The translations under genes and the position numbers were made by a program. This document shows, piece after piece, positions 25,534-32,822 of a stretch of DNA of 64,000 nucleotides. The stretch spans positions 1-64,000 of the forward strand of contig DBGEOK010000039.1 of the NCBI GenBank assembly GCA_048370855.1, in the 5' to 3' direction. How positions within the stretch are numbered: the first letter of the stretch is position 1; each line of letters starts with the position of its first letter. The notes under the pieces are model-generated. The model saw nothing but the letters and a program-made list of their open reading frames with translations, had not been told where the DNA came from and ran no database searches. Origin of the DNA: Limiplasma sp048370855 (GTDB lineage: Bacteria > Bacillota > Clostridia > Christensenellales > Aristaeellaceae).

Positions 25534-26670
25534 TTATTCACCTCTCAGGAAATGGAGCAAGGCGCCGGATACCATGTCCGTATCCGCCTCCGACAGGTAG
25601 GGATGCATGGGCAGCGACAGCACCCGGTCGCAGGCGGAAAGCGCGTTGGGATATCGTTCCTGCGCAAAGCGGCGGTTCGCGTAGGCGGTCTGCTGATGAA
25701 TGGCGCGCGGATAATAGATCATGCTGGGGATGCCGCGGGCGCGAAGGGCCGCCTGGGCCGCGTCCCGCTGAGCGCGGGATTCCAGCAGGATGCTGTATTG
25801 CGCCCAGCTACTCCGAAAGCCTTCGGGCACCAGCGGGACGGCGGCCATGCCGGCAAGGGCCTCGCTGTACCGGGCCGCGGCGGCGTTCAGCGCGTCCAGC
25901 TCATACCGGCGCAGCGCGCCGAGCTTGGGCAGCAAAACAGCCGCCTGTATCGTATCCAGCCGAGAATTCATGCCGATCCGCTGGTTGTCGTATTTGTCCG
26001 CCGCGCTTCGGCCGTTGGCGCGAAGCGACCTTAGGAGGGCGTCCTGCTCCGGCCTGTCCACAAATACCGCGCCTCCGTCGCCGTAGCAGCCCAGCGGCTT
26101 GGCGGGGAAAAAGGACGTAACGGCCGCGTCGCCAAAGGAGCAGGCGCGGCTCCTTTGAATCTGTCCGCCGTAGCCCTGGGCGGCGTCCTCCAGCACCAGC
26201 AGCCCATAGCGCCTGGCAATGGCGTCGATCCGGGGAAAATCGGCGGGCAGGCCAAACAAATCGACCGGGATGACCGCGCGCGGCCGGAGCCGTCCCTCCG
26301 ACAGGGTGCGGCGGATCTCCGCCTCCAACGCGTCCGGGTCTATGTTGAAGGTGGCAAGGTCGATATCCACGGGCACGATCTCCGCGCCCAGGCTGGAAGC
26401 ACATCCGGCTGAGGCGAAATAGGTGAAATCGGGCACGAAGACGGCGTCTCCGGGTCCGATATCCCATAGCGTCAGCGCCAGCACAAGGGCGTCGGTGCCG
26501 TTGCCGCAGGTTACGCAGTACGCGCGCCCCACGTCGTCGGCCAGCGCGCGCTCCAGCTCCGCCACCTGCCGACCAAGGATGAAATGTCCCTTTCGGATGA
26601 CCTCCGATATGCCCGCGTCAATTTCAGCCTTCAGCGCGCGGTACTGCGCGCTCAAATCATGGAACTCCAT
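25534..26670 (-). CDS. wbpE: PLP aminotransferase for UDP-3-keto-GlcNAcA (WbpE-like)
   Basis: This sugar aminotransferase of the DegT/DnrJ/EryC1 family should convert the 3-keto group of UDP-GlcNAc-3-uluronate to an amine. The 378 residues show HFILGRQVAELERALA, the CGNGTDALVLAL block, EDAAQGYGGQ, the PLP lysine in TSFFPAKPLGCYGDGG, and NSRLDTIQAAVLLPKL, which are familiar WbpE features. ATG 26670 has GGGAGG upstream and is the family start. It lies after wbpD and before the GNAT gene in one operon. Confidence 0.88.
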   Translation of the reverse strand: MEFHDLSAQYRALKAEIDAGISEVIRKGHFILGRQVAELERALADDVGRAYCVTCGNGTDALVLALTLWDIGPGDAVFVPDFTYFASAGCASSLGAEIVPVDIDLATFNIDPDALEAEIRRTLSEGRLRPRAVIPVDLFGLPADFPRIDAIARRYGLLVLEDAAQGYGGQIQRSRACSFGDAAVTSFFPAKPLGCYGDGGAVFVDRPEQDALLRSLRANGRSAADKYDNQRIGMNSRLDTIQAAVLLPKLGALRRYELDALNAAAARYSEALAGMAAVPLVPEGFRSSWAQYSILLESRAQRDAAQAALRARGIPSMIYYPRAIHQQTAYANRRFAQERYPNALSACDRVLSLPMHPYLSEADTDMVSGALLHFLRGE

Positions 26671-26710
26671 GCCCGCCAGCCTCCCTTCGCCGCGCCCGCG
26701 GCGCGGGCGT

Positions 26711-27280
26711 TCAGACCCCGCGTTCCCGCAAGCGCCCGTCCTTGTCAAAGCCATAGCTCTGGCCGCATTCGGGGCAGATGAACCCCTCCGGCAGCCGTGC
26801 GCCGCATTTGCACACGTAGCCGCGCTGGCGCGCGGGCACGCCCAGCATGAGCGCGTAGTCGGGCACGTCCTGCGTGACCACCGCGCCCGCCCCGATCATG
26901 GCGAAGCGGCCCACGCGCCGTCCGCACACGATGGTCGCGTTCGCGCCGATCGAGGCCCCGTCGCCCACGAAGGTCTTAACAAAGTTTTCCCTTCCTTTGG
27001 GGTAAAGGGCGCGCGGCGTCAGGTCGTTGGTAAAGACGCAGCTCGGGCCGCAAAACACGCCCTTGCCCAGCGTTACGCCCTCGTATACGCTTACGTTGTT
27101 TTGCAGCTTGCAGTGCTCGCCGATGGCTACGCCGCGCCCGATATAACAGTTCTGGCCGATGGAACAGCCTGCGCCGATTGCCGCGGTCGATTCCACGTGG
27201 CAAAAATGCCAGACGCGAACCCCTTCGCCCAACCGAGCGCCCTCATCCACCACGGCGGTGGGGTGAACCATCACGCTCAT
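26711..27280 (-). CDS. wbpD: UDP-GlcNAc(3N)A N-acetyltransferase (WbpD/WlbB-like)
   Basis: This left-handed beta-helix acetyltransferase should acetylate the 3-amino group made by WbpE. The 189 residues show hexapeptide repeats through VHPTAVVDEGARLGEGV, IGQNCYIGRGVAIGEHCKLQ, then NNVSVYEGVTLGKGVFCGPS, FTNDLTPRALYP, and GAGAVVTQDVPDYALMLGVPARQ, the WbpD order. The C terminus adds a four-cysteine ribbon (CKCGARL...CPECGQ). Its ATG overlaps the wbpB stop as ATGA at 27277-27280, so the two are translationally coupled. Confidence 0.9.
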   Translation of the reverse strand: MSVMVHPTAVVDEGARLGEGVRVWHFCHVESTAAIGAGCSIGQNCYIGRGVAIGEHCKLQNNVSVYEGVTLGKGVFCGPSCVFTNDLTPRALYPKGRENFVKTFVGDGASIGANATIVCGRRVGRFAMIGAGAVVTQDVPDYALMLGVPARQRGYVCKCGARLPEGFICPECGQSYGFDKDGRLRERGV

Positions 27281-28377
27281 CTGCCAAACCGCCCCTCAAA
27301 ATCAGTGGTGGCGCAGTCTTGCAGCGGAAGGCGGACGGGCCGCCCCTCGGCGGCGGAGAGGTAGATGGCCAGCACCAGCTCCAGGGCGCGCATGCCGGCG
27401 CGCCCGTCCACATACGGCGCGCGGTCGTCGCGGATGGCGGCGATCATGTCGGCATACAGCGGCGTATGGCCGAAGCCGTACACATTGGGCGGGTTTTCGC
27501 CAAATTCCATTTTAATGGTGGCGGGATCGCCGCGTCCGTCCCGAAAATCCCATTCCTCGATGATATTCACGCTCTTGCCGCCGGCCTTGACCGTGCCGTC
27601 CTCCCCAAACAGGTAGAGCGTTTCCTCCAGGTTATGGGGGTAGACGCTGGTGGTTCCCTCTACAATGCCATACGCGCCGCTGGCAAAGCGGATCAGCGCC
27701 AACCCCAGGTCCTCGGCCTGAATATAGCCGTGGGCCAGGTTGTCCGTATAGGCGACGACCTCGGCGACGTCGTCTCCCATCATCCAGCGAAGCAGGTCGA
27801 CGTTATGGATGCATTGGTTCATCAGCGCGCCGCCGTCCTGCGCCCACGTTCCCCGCCATGGAGCCTGCTCATAGTAGCCGCGCCCGCGGTTCCAGCGGAC
27901 ATGCGCGGCGGCGTGAAGCATCCGGCCAAAGCGGCCTTCCTCCACCGCCGCGCGGATTTTTTGGATGGATTTGTTGAAGCGGTTTTGGTGGCAGGCGCAT
28001 AGCTTTACGCGCGCCCTGTCCGCCGCGTCGATCAAAGCCCTCGCGTCCCGTAGGGACAGCGCCAGAGGCTTTTCAATGATGACGTTTGCGCCCGCGGCGA
28101 TTGCCTCCAGACCGATTGCCGCGTGTTTTCCGCTCTCCGTCGCCACCGCGACAAGCGCGGGACGCTCCGCCGCCAAAAGCTCGCGGTGATCCGTGTAACG
28201 GCGAACCCGGCGGCGCGCCGTCTCCGGCACGGGCGCGAGCACCGCCTCCATGCGCTCGGGGACCGGGTCGCACACGGCGGCGAGCTCAAGATCCTCCAGG
28301 TTGTTCATCACGGCGGCGATGTGGTTGGGCGCGATGCGCCCGCAGCCGATCAGCGCGTAGCGCAGCTTTTGACTCAT
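27277..28377 (-). CDS. wbpB: Gfo/Idh/MocA oxidoreductase (WbpB-like 3-dehydrogenase)
   Basis: This enzyme is expected to oxidise C3 of UDP-GlcNAcA with NAD. The 366-residue protein has a Rossmann start (YALIGCGRIAPNHIAAV), the Gfo/Idh catalytic EKPLAL segment, and NRFNKSIQKI and HNVDLLRWMMGD in the C-terminal domain. The neighbours identify the substrate class: wbpA lies 25 bases upstream, and wbpD and wbpE downstream. In Pseudomonas and Bordetella WbpB and WbpE act as a coupled pair that regenerates NAD; the adjacency here fits that. Confidence 0.88.
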   Translation of the reverse strand: MSQKLRYALIGCGRIAPNHIAAVMNNLEDLELAAVCDPVPERMEAVLAPVPETARRRVRRYTDHRELLAAERPALVAVATESGKHAAIGLEAIAAGANVIIEKPLALSLRDARALIDAADRARVKLCACHQNRFNKSIQKIRAAVEEGRFGRMLHAAAHVRWNRGRGYYEQAPWRGTWAQDGGALMNQCIHNVDLLRWMMGDDVAEVVAYTDNLAHGYIQAEDLGLALIRFASGAYGIVEGTTSVYPHNLEETLYLFGEDGTVKAGGKSVNIIEEWDFRDGRGDPATIKMEFGENPPNVYGFGHTPLYADMIAAIRDDRAPYVDGRAGMRALELVLAIYLSAAEGRPVRLPLQDCATTDFEGRFGR

Positions 28378-28402
28378 GAGGAAAACCGCTCCTTTCAGGC
28401 GC

Positions 28403-29710
28403 TTACAGCACGCGGATGTTCTCGCGCTTGCGGACGTTTTTCATTGCGTTTTTGGTATCGAAGATCAGGCTGGCGTGCTCGGCCACAAACTCGTAATCCA
28501 CGGAGGTGTGAGCCGTGGTGACCACGATCAGGTCCGCGCTTTCCACAGCCTCCTTCGTAAGCGCCGGAAGGCCGCGTTCGGTCTTCCCCTCGTAGGCGTA
28601 TTGCGCGATGTAGGGATCGTAATACCGAACCTCCGCGCCCAGCCTGCGAAGGCATTCGATGACGCGCAGAGCGGGGCTTTCACGGTAGTCGTCAATATCC
28701 TGCTTGTAAGCGACGCCCAGCACCAGCACCTGCGCGCCGTTCATGGCCTTCCGGCGTTCGTTGAGCGCGCCCATGGCGCGCTGAGCGCAGTATTCGGGCA
28801 TGCGGTCGTTAATCATCATGCTGCTTTCAATCATGGAGGTGTGGAAGCCGTACTCGCGCGCTTTCCAGCTTAGGTAATAGGGGTCCAGCGGGATGCAGTG
28901 CCCGCCGAGGCCCGGTCCGGGATAGAAGGCTTGAAAGCCGTAGGGCTTGCTTTTGGCCGCCTCTACAACCTCCCATACGTTGATGCCCATGCGGTTGCAC
29001 AGGATGGCCAGCTCGTTGATGAGGCCAATGTTGACGTTGCGGTAGGTGTTTTCCAGGATTTTTTCCATCTCCGCCACGGCGGGGCTGCTGACGCGGTGCA
29101 CCGGCGCCTCCAGCACGGCCTCGTACAGCGTGGCGGCGATATCCGTGCATTCCGGCGTGCAGCCGCCGACCACCTTGGGCGTATTTTTGGTTTTATATAC
29201 GGCGTTGCCGGGATCGACGCGTTCCGGCGAAAAGGCAAGGAAAAAATCCACGCCGCATTTCAGGCCGGACCTCTCCAGCAGCGGCTTTAACAGCTCCTCG
29301 GTGGTGCCGGGGTAGGTGGTGGATTCCAGCACCACCAGCATATCCTTGTGCATGTAAGGCAAAATGCTTTCGGCCGAGGAGCGGACATAGCTGATATCCG
29401 GCTGCTGGTGGCCGTCCAGCGGCGTGGGCACGGCGATGCATACGCAATCGCAGGAGGCGGCGGAGGCGAAATCCGTGGTGGCGCGCAGGCGTCCGCTCTT
29501 CACAATTTCCTCCAGATCATGGGTTACCACATCGCCAATGTAGTTATGGCCCGCGTTGACCATTTCCACCTTTTGATTCTGCACGTCAAAGCCGATGACG
29601 TGAAAGCCGGCCTTCGCCTTTTCAACCGCCAGCGGCAGGCCGACATAGCCAAGGCCCACAACGCCCAGCGTCACGGTGCGGTCCAGTATCTTTTGCTTTA
29701 AAACAGACAT
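28403..29710 (-). CDS. wbpA: UDP-N-acetylglucosamine 6-dehydrogenase (WbpA-like)
   Basis: This enzyme oxidises UDP-GlcNAc to UDP-GlcNAcA with NAD. The 435-residue UDP-sugar dehydrogenase has the N-terminal GVVGLGYVGLPLAVEKAKAG, ESTTYPGTTEELL, FSPERVDPGN, the nucleophilic Cys in GPGLGGHCIPLDPYY, and a C-terminal Rossmann domain (VLGVAYKQDIDDYRESPAL). It is the first gene of a minus-strand operon with promoter 29779-29807. The following genes fix the pathway as the 2,3-diacetamido uronic acid route. Confidence 0.9.
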   Translation of the reverse strand: MSVLKQKILDRTVTLGVVGLGYVGLPLAVEKAKAGFHVIGFDVQNQKVEMVNAGHNYIGDVVTHDLEEIVKSGRLRATTDFASAASCDCVCIAVPTPLDGHQQPDISYVRSSAESILPYMHKDMLVVLESTTYPGTTEELLKPLLERSGLKCGVDFFLAFSPERVDPGNAVYKTKNTPKVVGGCTPECTDIAATLYEAVLEAPVHRVSSPAVAEMEKILENTYRNVNIGLINELAILCNRMGINVWEVVEAAKSKPYGFQAFYPGPGLGGHCIPLDPYYLSWKAREYGFHTSMIESSMMINDRMPEYCAQRAMGALNERRKAMNGAQVLVLGVAYKQDIDDYRESPALRVIECLRRLGAEVRYYDPYIAQYAYEGKTERGLPALTKEAVESADLIVVTTAHTSVDYEFVAEHASLIFDTKNAMKNVRKRENIRVL

Positions 29711-29778
29711 AGACTTACTCTCCTTTGTTTCAGTACGGCATTGGTATGGCGGCGGCCCGCCGGCCTTTCCGAAGCCCT

Positions 29779-29807
29779 ATGATACCGCACAGGGCGGGTA
29801 AAGTCAA
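29779..29807 (-). promoter_or_regulatory. Promoter of the wbp operon
   Basis: On the minus strand the -35 TTGACT (29807-29802) and the -10 TATCAT (29784-29779) are 17 bases apart, about 70 bases before wbpA. It drives wbpA-wbpB-wbpD-wbpE-GNAT and probably the CAP-domain gene. Confidence 0.7.
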
Positions 29808-29863
29808 CGAGCGGCGCGTTCGCGCGGGGAAATTGGCGGACGCGGCCCGCGCCGCCTGTTCGC

Positions 29864-30973
29864 TTACAGGAACACCAGAAACTCGCATTCAAGCCGTCCG
29901 TTGTACAGGCGTCTTCGCTGATCCGCGCGGCGTCCAAAAAAACGTTCAAAAGCCGGGTCGGAGGTGATGGCGCCCATCCTCCAGCCGGGGTGCCGCCTGA
30001 GCAGCAGGCCCAGATCCCGGTACAGGGCGCGCGCATGCTCCCGATCGCCCAGCCGCTCCCCATAGGGCGGGTTGAGCAGAAAGACGCCCGGCGGACCGGT
30101 CAGCGTCAACGCCCGCAGATCCTCGCGGCGGGCCTGGACGCGGCCCTCAAAGCCCGCCTGACGGATGTGCCTTGCGCACAGAGAAAGGGCCTCCGCGTCG
30201 ATGTCGCTGCCCGCGATGGAAAACGCCGCTTCCCCGTCGCCTGTCGCCAGCGCCTTCATGCGCATGGAGCGCATCTCCCCGGCGGGCATAAAGGGATAAG
30301 CCTCGCAGGCGAACGAACGCCGCGCCCCCGCGCATCGGCCGGAGGCCTTGATAGCCGCCTCGATCAGCAGCGTTCCCGTACCGCAGCACGGGTCGTACAA
30401 CGGCATGCCTGCGCGCCATGGGCTGAGGTCCACCAGCGCGGCCGCGAGCGTCTCGCGCAAAGGCGCCTCGCCGTTCCAGGTACGGTAGCCCCGGCGGTTC
30501 AGGGCTTCGCCGCTCATATCCAGCGTTACGCGCGCCACATCGCGCGTTACGGCAATCTCAATTGGAAAGCGGGGGCCTGTTTCGGGGAGGCGTTCCATGT
30601 CAAAGACCTGCTGAAGACGGCTGACAATGGCCTTTTTTGCCACGGACTGGCAATCCCGCACGCTCATCAACCGGCTGCGAACGCATTTGCCGCTGACATG
30701 AATCAAAGCGTCTTGGGGCAGCAGGCGTTCCCAGGGAATGCCGCGCGCAAGCTGATAAAGCGCTTCAAAGCTGGAGGCTTCCCTCTCGGCGAGCACCATC
30801 AGCACGCGGTCGGCCGTGCGCAAATAAAGATTGGCCTGATAAGCCTGCGCCGGCGTGCCCGTAAACCGCGCGCCGCCCTGCTCGGCCTTGGCGGGGATTC
30901 CAAGGCGCCTCAGTTCTTTGGCGACGATCCCCTCAAGCCCGAAGGCCGCCGTCGCTAAAAAGAGTGCTTCCAT
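29864..30973 (-). CDS. THUMP-domain 23S rRNA methyltransferase (RlmL-type)
   Basis: The 369-residue class I SAM methyltransferase has an N-terminal ferredoxin-like/THUMP region (residues about 1-160). The catalytic domain carries motif I as LYDPCCGTGTLLIEAA (about 195) and motif IV as LLNPPYGERLGD, which is the amino-methylating NPPY type. This is the layout of RlmL N-terminal domain/YpsC proteins that make m2G in 23S rRNA. AGGAGG lies 6 bases upstream of ATG 30973. It stands upstream of the wbp promoter on the same strand and has its own promoter at 31018-31047. Confidence 0.85.
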   Translation of the reverse strand: MEALFLATAAFGLEGIVAKELRRLGIPAKAEQGGARFTGTPAQAYQANLYLRTADRVLMVLAEREASSFEALYQLARGIPWERLLPQDALIHVSGKCVRSRLMSVRDCQSVAKKAIVSRLQQVFDMERLPETGPRFPIEIAVTRDVARVTLDMSGEALNRRGYRTWNGEAPLRETLAAALVDLSPWRAGMPLYDPCCGTGTLLIEAAIKASGRCAGARRSFACEAYPFMPAGEMRSMRMKALATGDGEAAFSIAGSDIDAEALSLCARHIRQAGFEGRVQARREDLRALTLTGPPGVFLLNPPYGERLGDREHARALYRDLGLLLRRHPGWRMGAITSDPAFERFFGRRADQRRRLYNGRLECEFLVFL

Positions 30974-31017
30974 TCGCGCCTCCTGTTCAGGACGGCATCC
31001 GAGGCCGGCCCTATCGC

Positions 31018-31047
31018 ATTATAGCACGCGGCAAGCCGCCGCGGCAA
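31018..31047 (-). promoter_or_regulatory. Promoter of the rRNA methyltransferase gene
   Basis: On the minus strand the -35 TTGCCG (31047-31042) and the -10 TATAAT (31023-31018) are 18 bases apart, about 45 bases before ATG 30973. Confidence 0.6.
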
Positions 31048-31563
31048 GCGGGTATCCTCGGGCACGGGCGTCCGGCGCGCAGCGTTACCCATGTTTGCGC
31101 GAAGACCGGGGCTCGCTTGCGCGGATTTAGCTTGTATGATAATATAACATGAAGACGCATGGATTTCATTGCTATCAGGAGCCAATACCGTGCAAAAAAC
31201 GATGGGTCAGTAGCTTGTTCCGGTTGATATTCCCCGCCGACCGCCCGACTGGCCGCCAGTCCGCGCGCCCTGCCTTGGGCGGCTTTAGGATTGGCCCAGC
31301 CCCATCCGCATGCATGGCTCCGTCACGATGGAGCAGGGCGTTTGCCGTGTGCGACCGTATCATCGAAAACCGGTTTTTGCTATATCGGAGGGGGAGATGT
31401 CGGCGGCAGCGCGCCGCGCGGGCGGCGAAGCTGAAGCGCAAGGAGGCTCGGCGGCGGCAGCGCGTCCGCAATCCGACGGGGCTGCCGGCCGCAACGCTGC
31501 CGCGCGGGGGGAAGGCTGCCCTGTGGGGCGCGCGTGACGGAGGGAAAAAGAGGAGGCGGCGAT
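31048..31563. other. Gap between methyltransferase and NUDIX genes
   Basis: There is no gene I can support in these bases. Open frames exist on both strands, but their products are strings of Arg, Ala and Pro typical of random GC-rich sequence. One short plus-strand frame (ATG 31397) has a GGAGGGGG too close to the start. An AT-rich patch at about 31130-31150 could hold a promoter, but I cannot place both boxes. Confidence 0.4.
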
Positions 31564-32661
31564 ATGGAACTAAGGGAGAGTCTGGAGGCGTATGCGCCTT
31601 ACAACGAGCAGGAGGAGCGGGACCGGGAGGCAATCCTCCGAAGGCTCGGGGAAGACGAGGACGTTTTAACGCGGGACAACCTATGCGCGCATATGACCGC
31701 GTCCGCCTGGGTGACCAACGCGGCGAGGACGCGCGTGATGATGGCCTACCATAACCTGTACCGCTCCTGGTCCTGGCTGGGCGGCCATGCGGACGGCGAC
31801 GCGGACCTGCTGCGCGTCGCCCTGCGGGAGGTCCGGGAGGAAAGCGGGCTGAAAGCGGTCGCGCCCGTGACGGACGAAATTTTTTCCCTGGAGATCCTGA
31901 CGGTGGACGGGCATGAAAAGAAGGGGCGCTACGTTCCCTCCCACCTTCACCTGAACGTAACGTACCTGCTGGAGGCGGACGAGGCGGAGCCGACGCGCGC
32001 AAAGCCCGATGAAAACAGCGGCGTGCGGTGGTTTGATCTGGAGGAGGCGGTGGCCGCCTGCTCGGAGCCGTGGTTCCGGGAGCGTGTGTACGCGAAGCTG
32101 AACGAAAAGCTGCGGCGTTATCGCCCGCGCGCGGATGCCGGCGGTTCGCCGCGCGGCTGCGGACGGGAGGAACGGCGGGAGGAGCTTCTGCGGGGCATGG
32201 CGCCCTGCTCGCTGCTATGCCATACCTGCGGGGCGTATGAAAACGGCGTCATCCGAAGGCACGCGGCGGAGCTGCGCCGCTGGCTGGAGGGCGTGGACGG
32301 GTTTTACAAGGCGCATGCCGGAGAAGGGAATCATTCGGTTTTGGAGCGCTTCCGCATTTTTGACGAGGAGCTTCAGCGCTATGGGCGCGGCCCATGCGGA
32401 GGCTGCCGCGCCGGCGGCCATACGGGCTGCGGCATCGCGGGCTGTTTTGTGCCGGAATGCGCCTTGAAGCAGGGAGTTGATTTTTGCGGCGAATGCCAAC
32501 GGTTTCCCTGCGAGAAAACCGCGGAATTGTTTGAGCCGGAGGTTTACGGCCAATGGCTTGCCGGCGGTCGCGCCATCCGCGAGCTTGGCGCGGAGGCGTA
32601 CTGGGAGCTGCGCAAGGAGCAGCCGCATTATTCGCCCTATGGCCGGAAGCCGCGCGGGTAG
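31564..32661 (+). CDS. NUDIX hydrolase fused to a cysteine-rich DUF3795-like domain
   Basis: The 365-residue two-domain protein has an N-terminal NUDIX hydrolase at residues about 1-190. Its box is GHADGDADLLRVALREVREESGL. The REVREESG core is intact, but the Glu expected six positions after the first Gly is Ala, and SWLGGHADGD precedes it. The C-terminal part (about 210-365) is cysteine-rich (CSLLCHTCGAYENG, GPCGGCRAGGHTGCG, VPECALKQGVDFCGECQRFPC) and resembles the DUF3795 group. AGGAGG lies 7 bases upstream of ATG 31564. The fusion is unusual, and neither the nucleotide substrate nor the metal in the second domain can be read. Confidence 0.75.
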   Translation: MELRESLEAYAPYNEQEERDREAILRRLGEDEDVLTRDNLCAHMTASAWVTNAARTRVMMAYHNLYRSWSWLGGHADGDADLLRVALREVREESGLKAVAPVTDEIFSLEILTVDGHEKKGRYVPSHLHLNVTYLLEADEAEPTRAKPDENSGVRWFDLEEAVAACSEPWFRERVYAKLNEKLRRYRPRADAGGSPRGCGREERREELLRGMAPCSLLCHTCGAYENGVIRRHAAELRRWLEGVDGFYKAHAGEGNHSVLERFRIFDEELQRYGRGPCGGCRAGGHTGCGIAGCFVPECALKQGVDFCGECQRFPCEKTAELFEPEVYGQWLAGGRAIRELGAEAYWELRKEQPHYSPYGRKPRG

Positions 32662-32687
32662 GGACGTGATTTTTGGCACGCGAACGC

Positions 32688-32717
32688 TTGTGCCTTTACC
32701 CCGCGCCATGCTATAAT
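32688..32717 (+). promoter_or_regulatory. Promoter of the topoisomerase operon
   Basis: The -35 TTGTGC (32688-32693) and the -10 TATAAT (32712-32717) are 18 bases apart, about 105 bases before ATG 32823. Confidence 0.55.
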
Positions 32718-32822
32718 AGGCTGTTGCCCTCTATTGAACCGGGAAGGTCGGCGCGCCAAAATCGGCGGGCCGCGCCTTGCGCAGACCCCGGCCCTGCCGG
32801 ATCAGCCATAGGAGTGAACAGG

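Noticed and set aside
31149..31754. A 201-codon plus-strand frame upstream of and overlapping the NUDIX gene
   Set aside because: It has no SD, is very rich in Arg, and overlaps the true NUDIX start in another frame.
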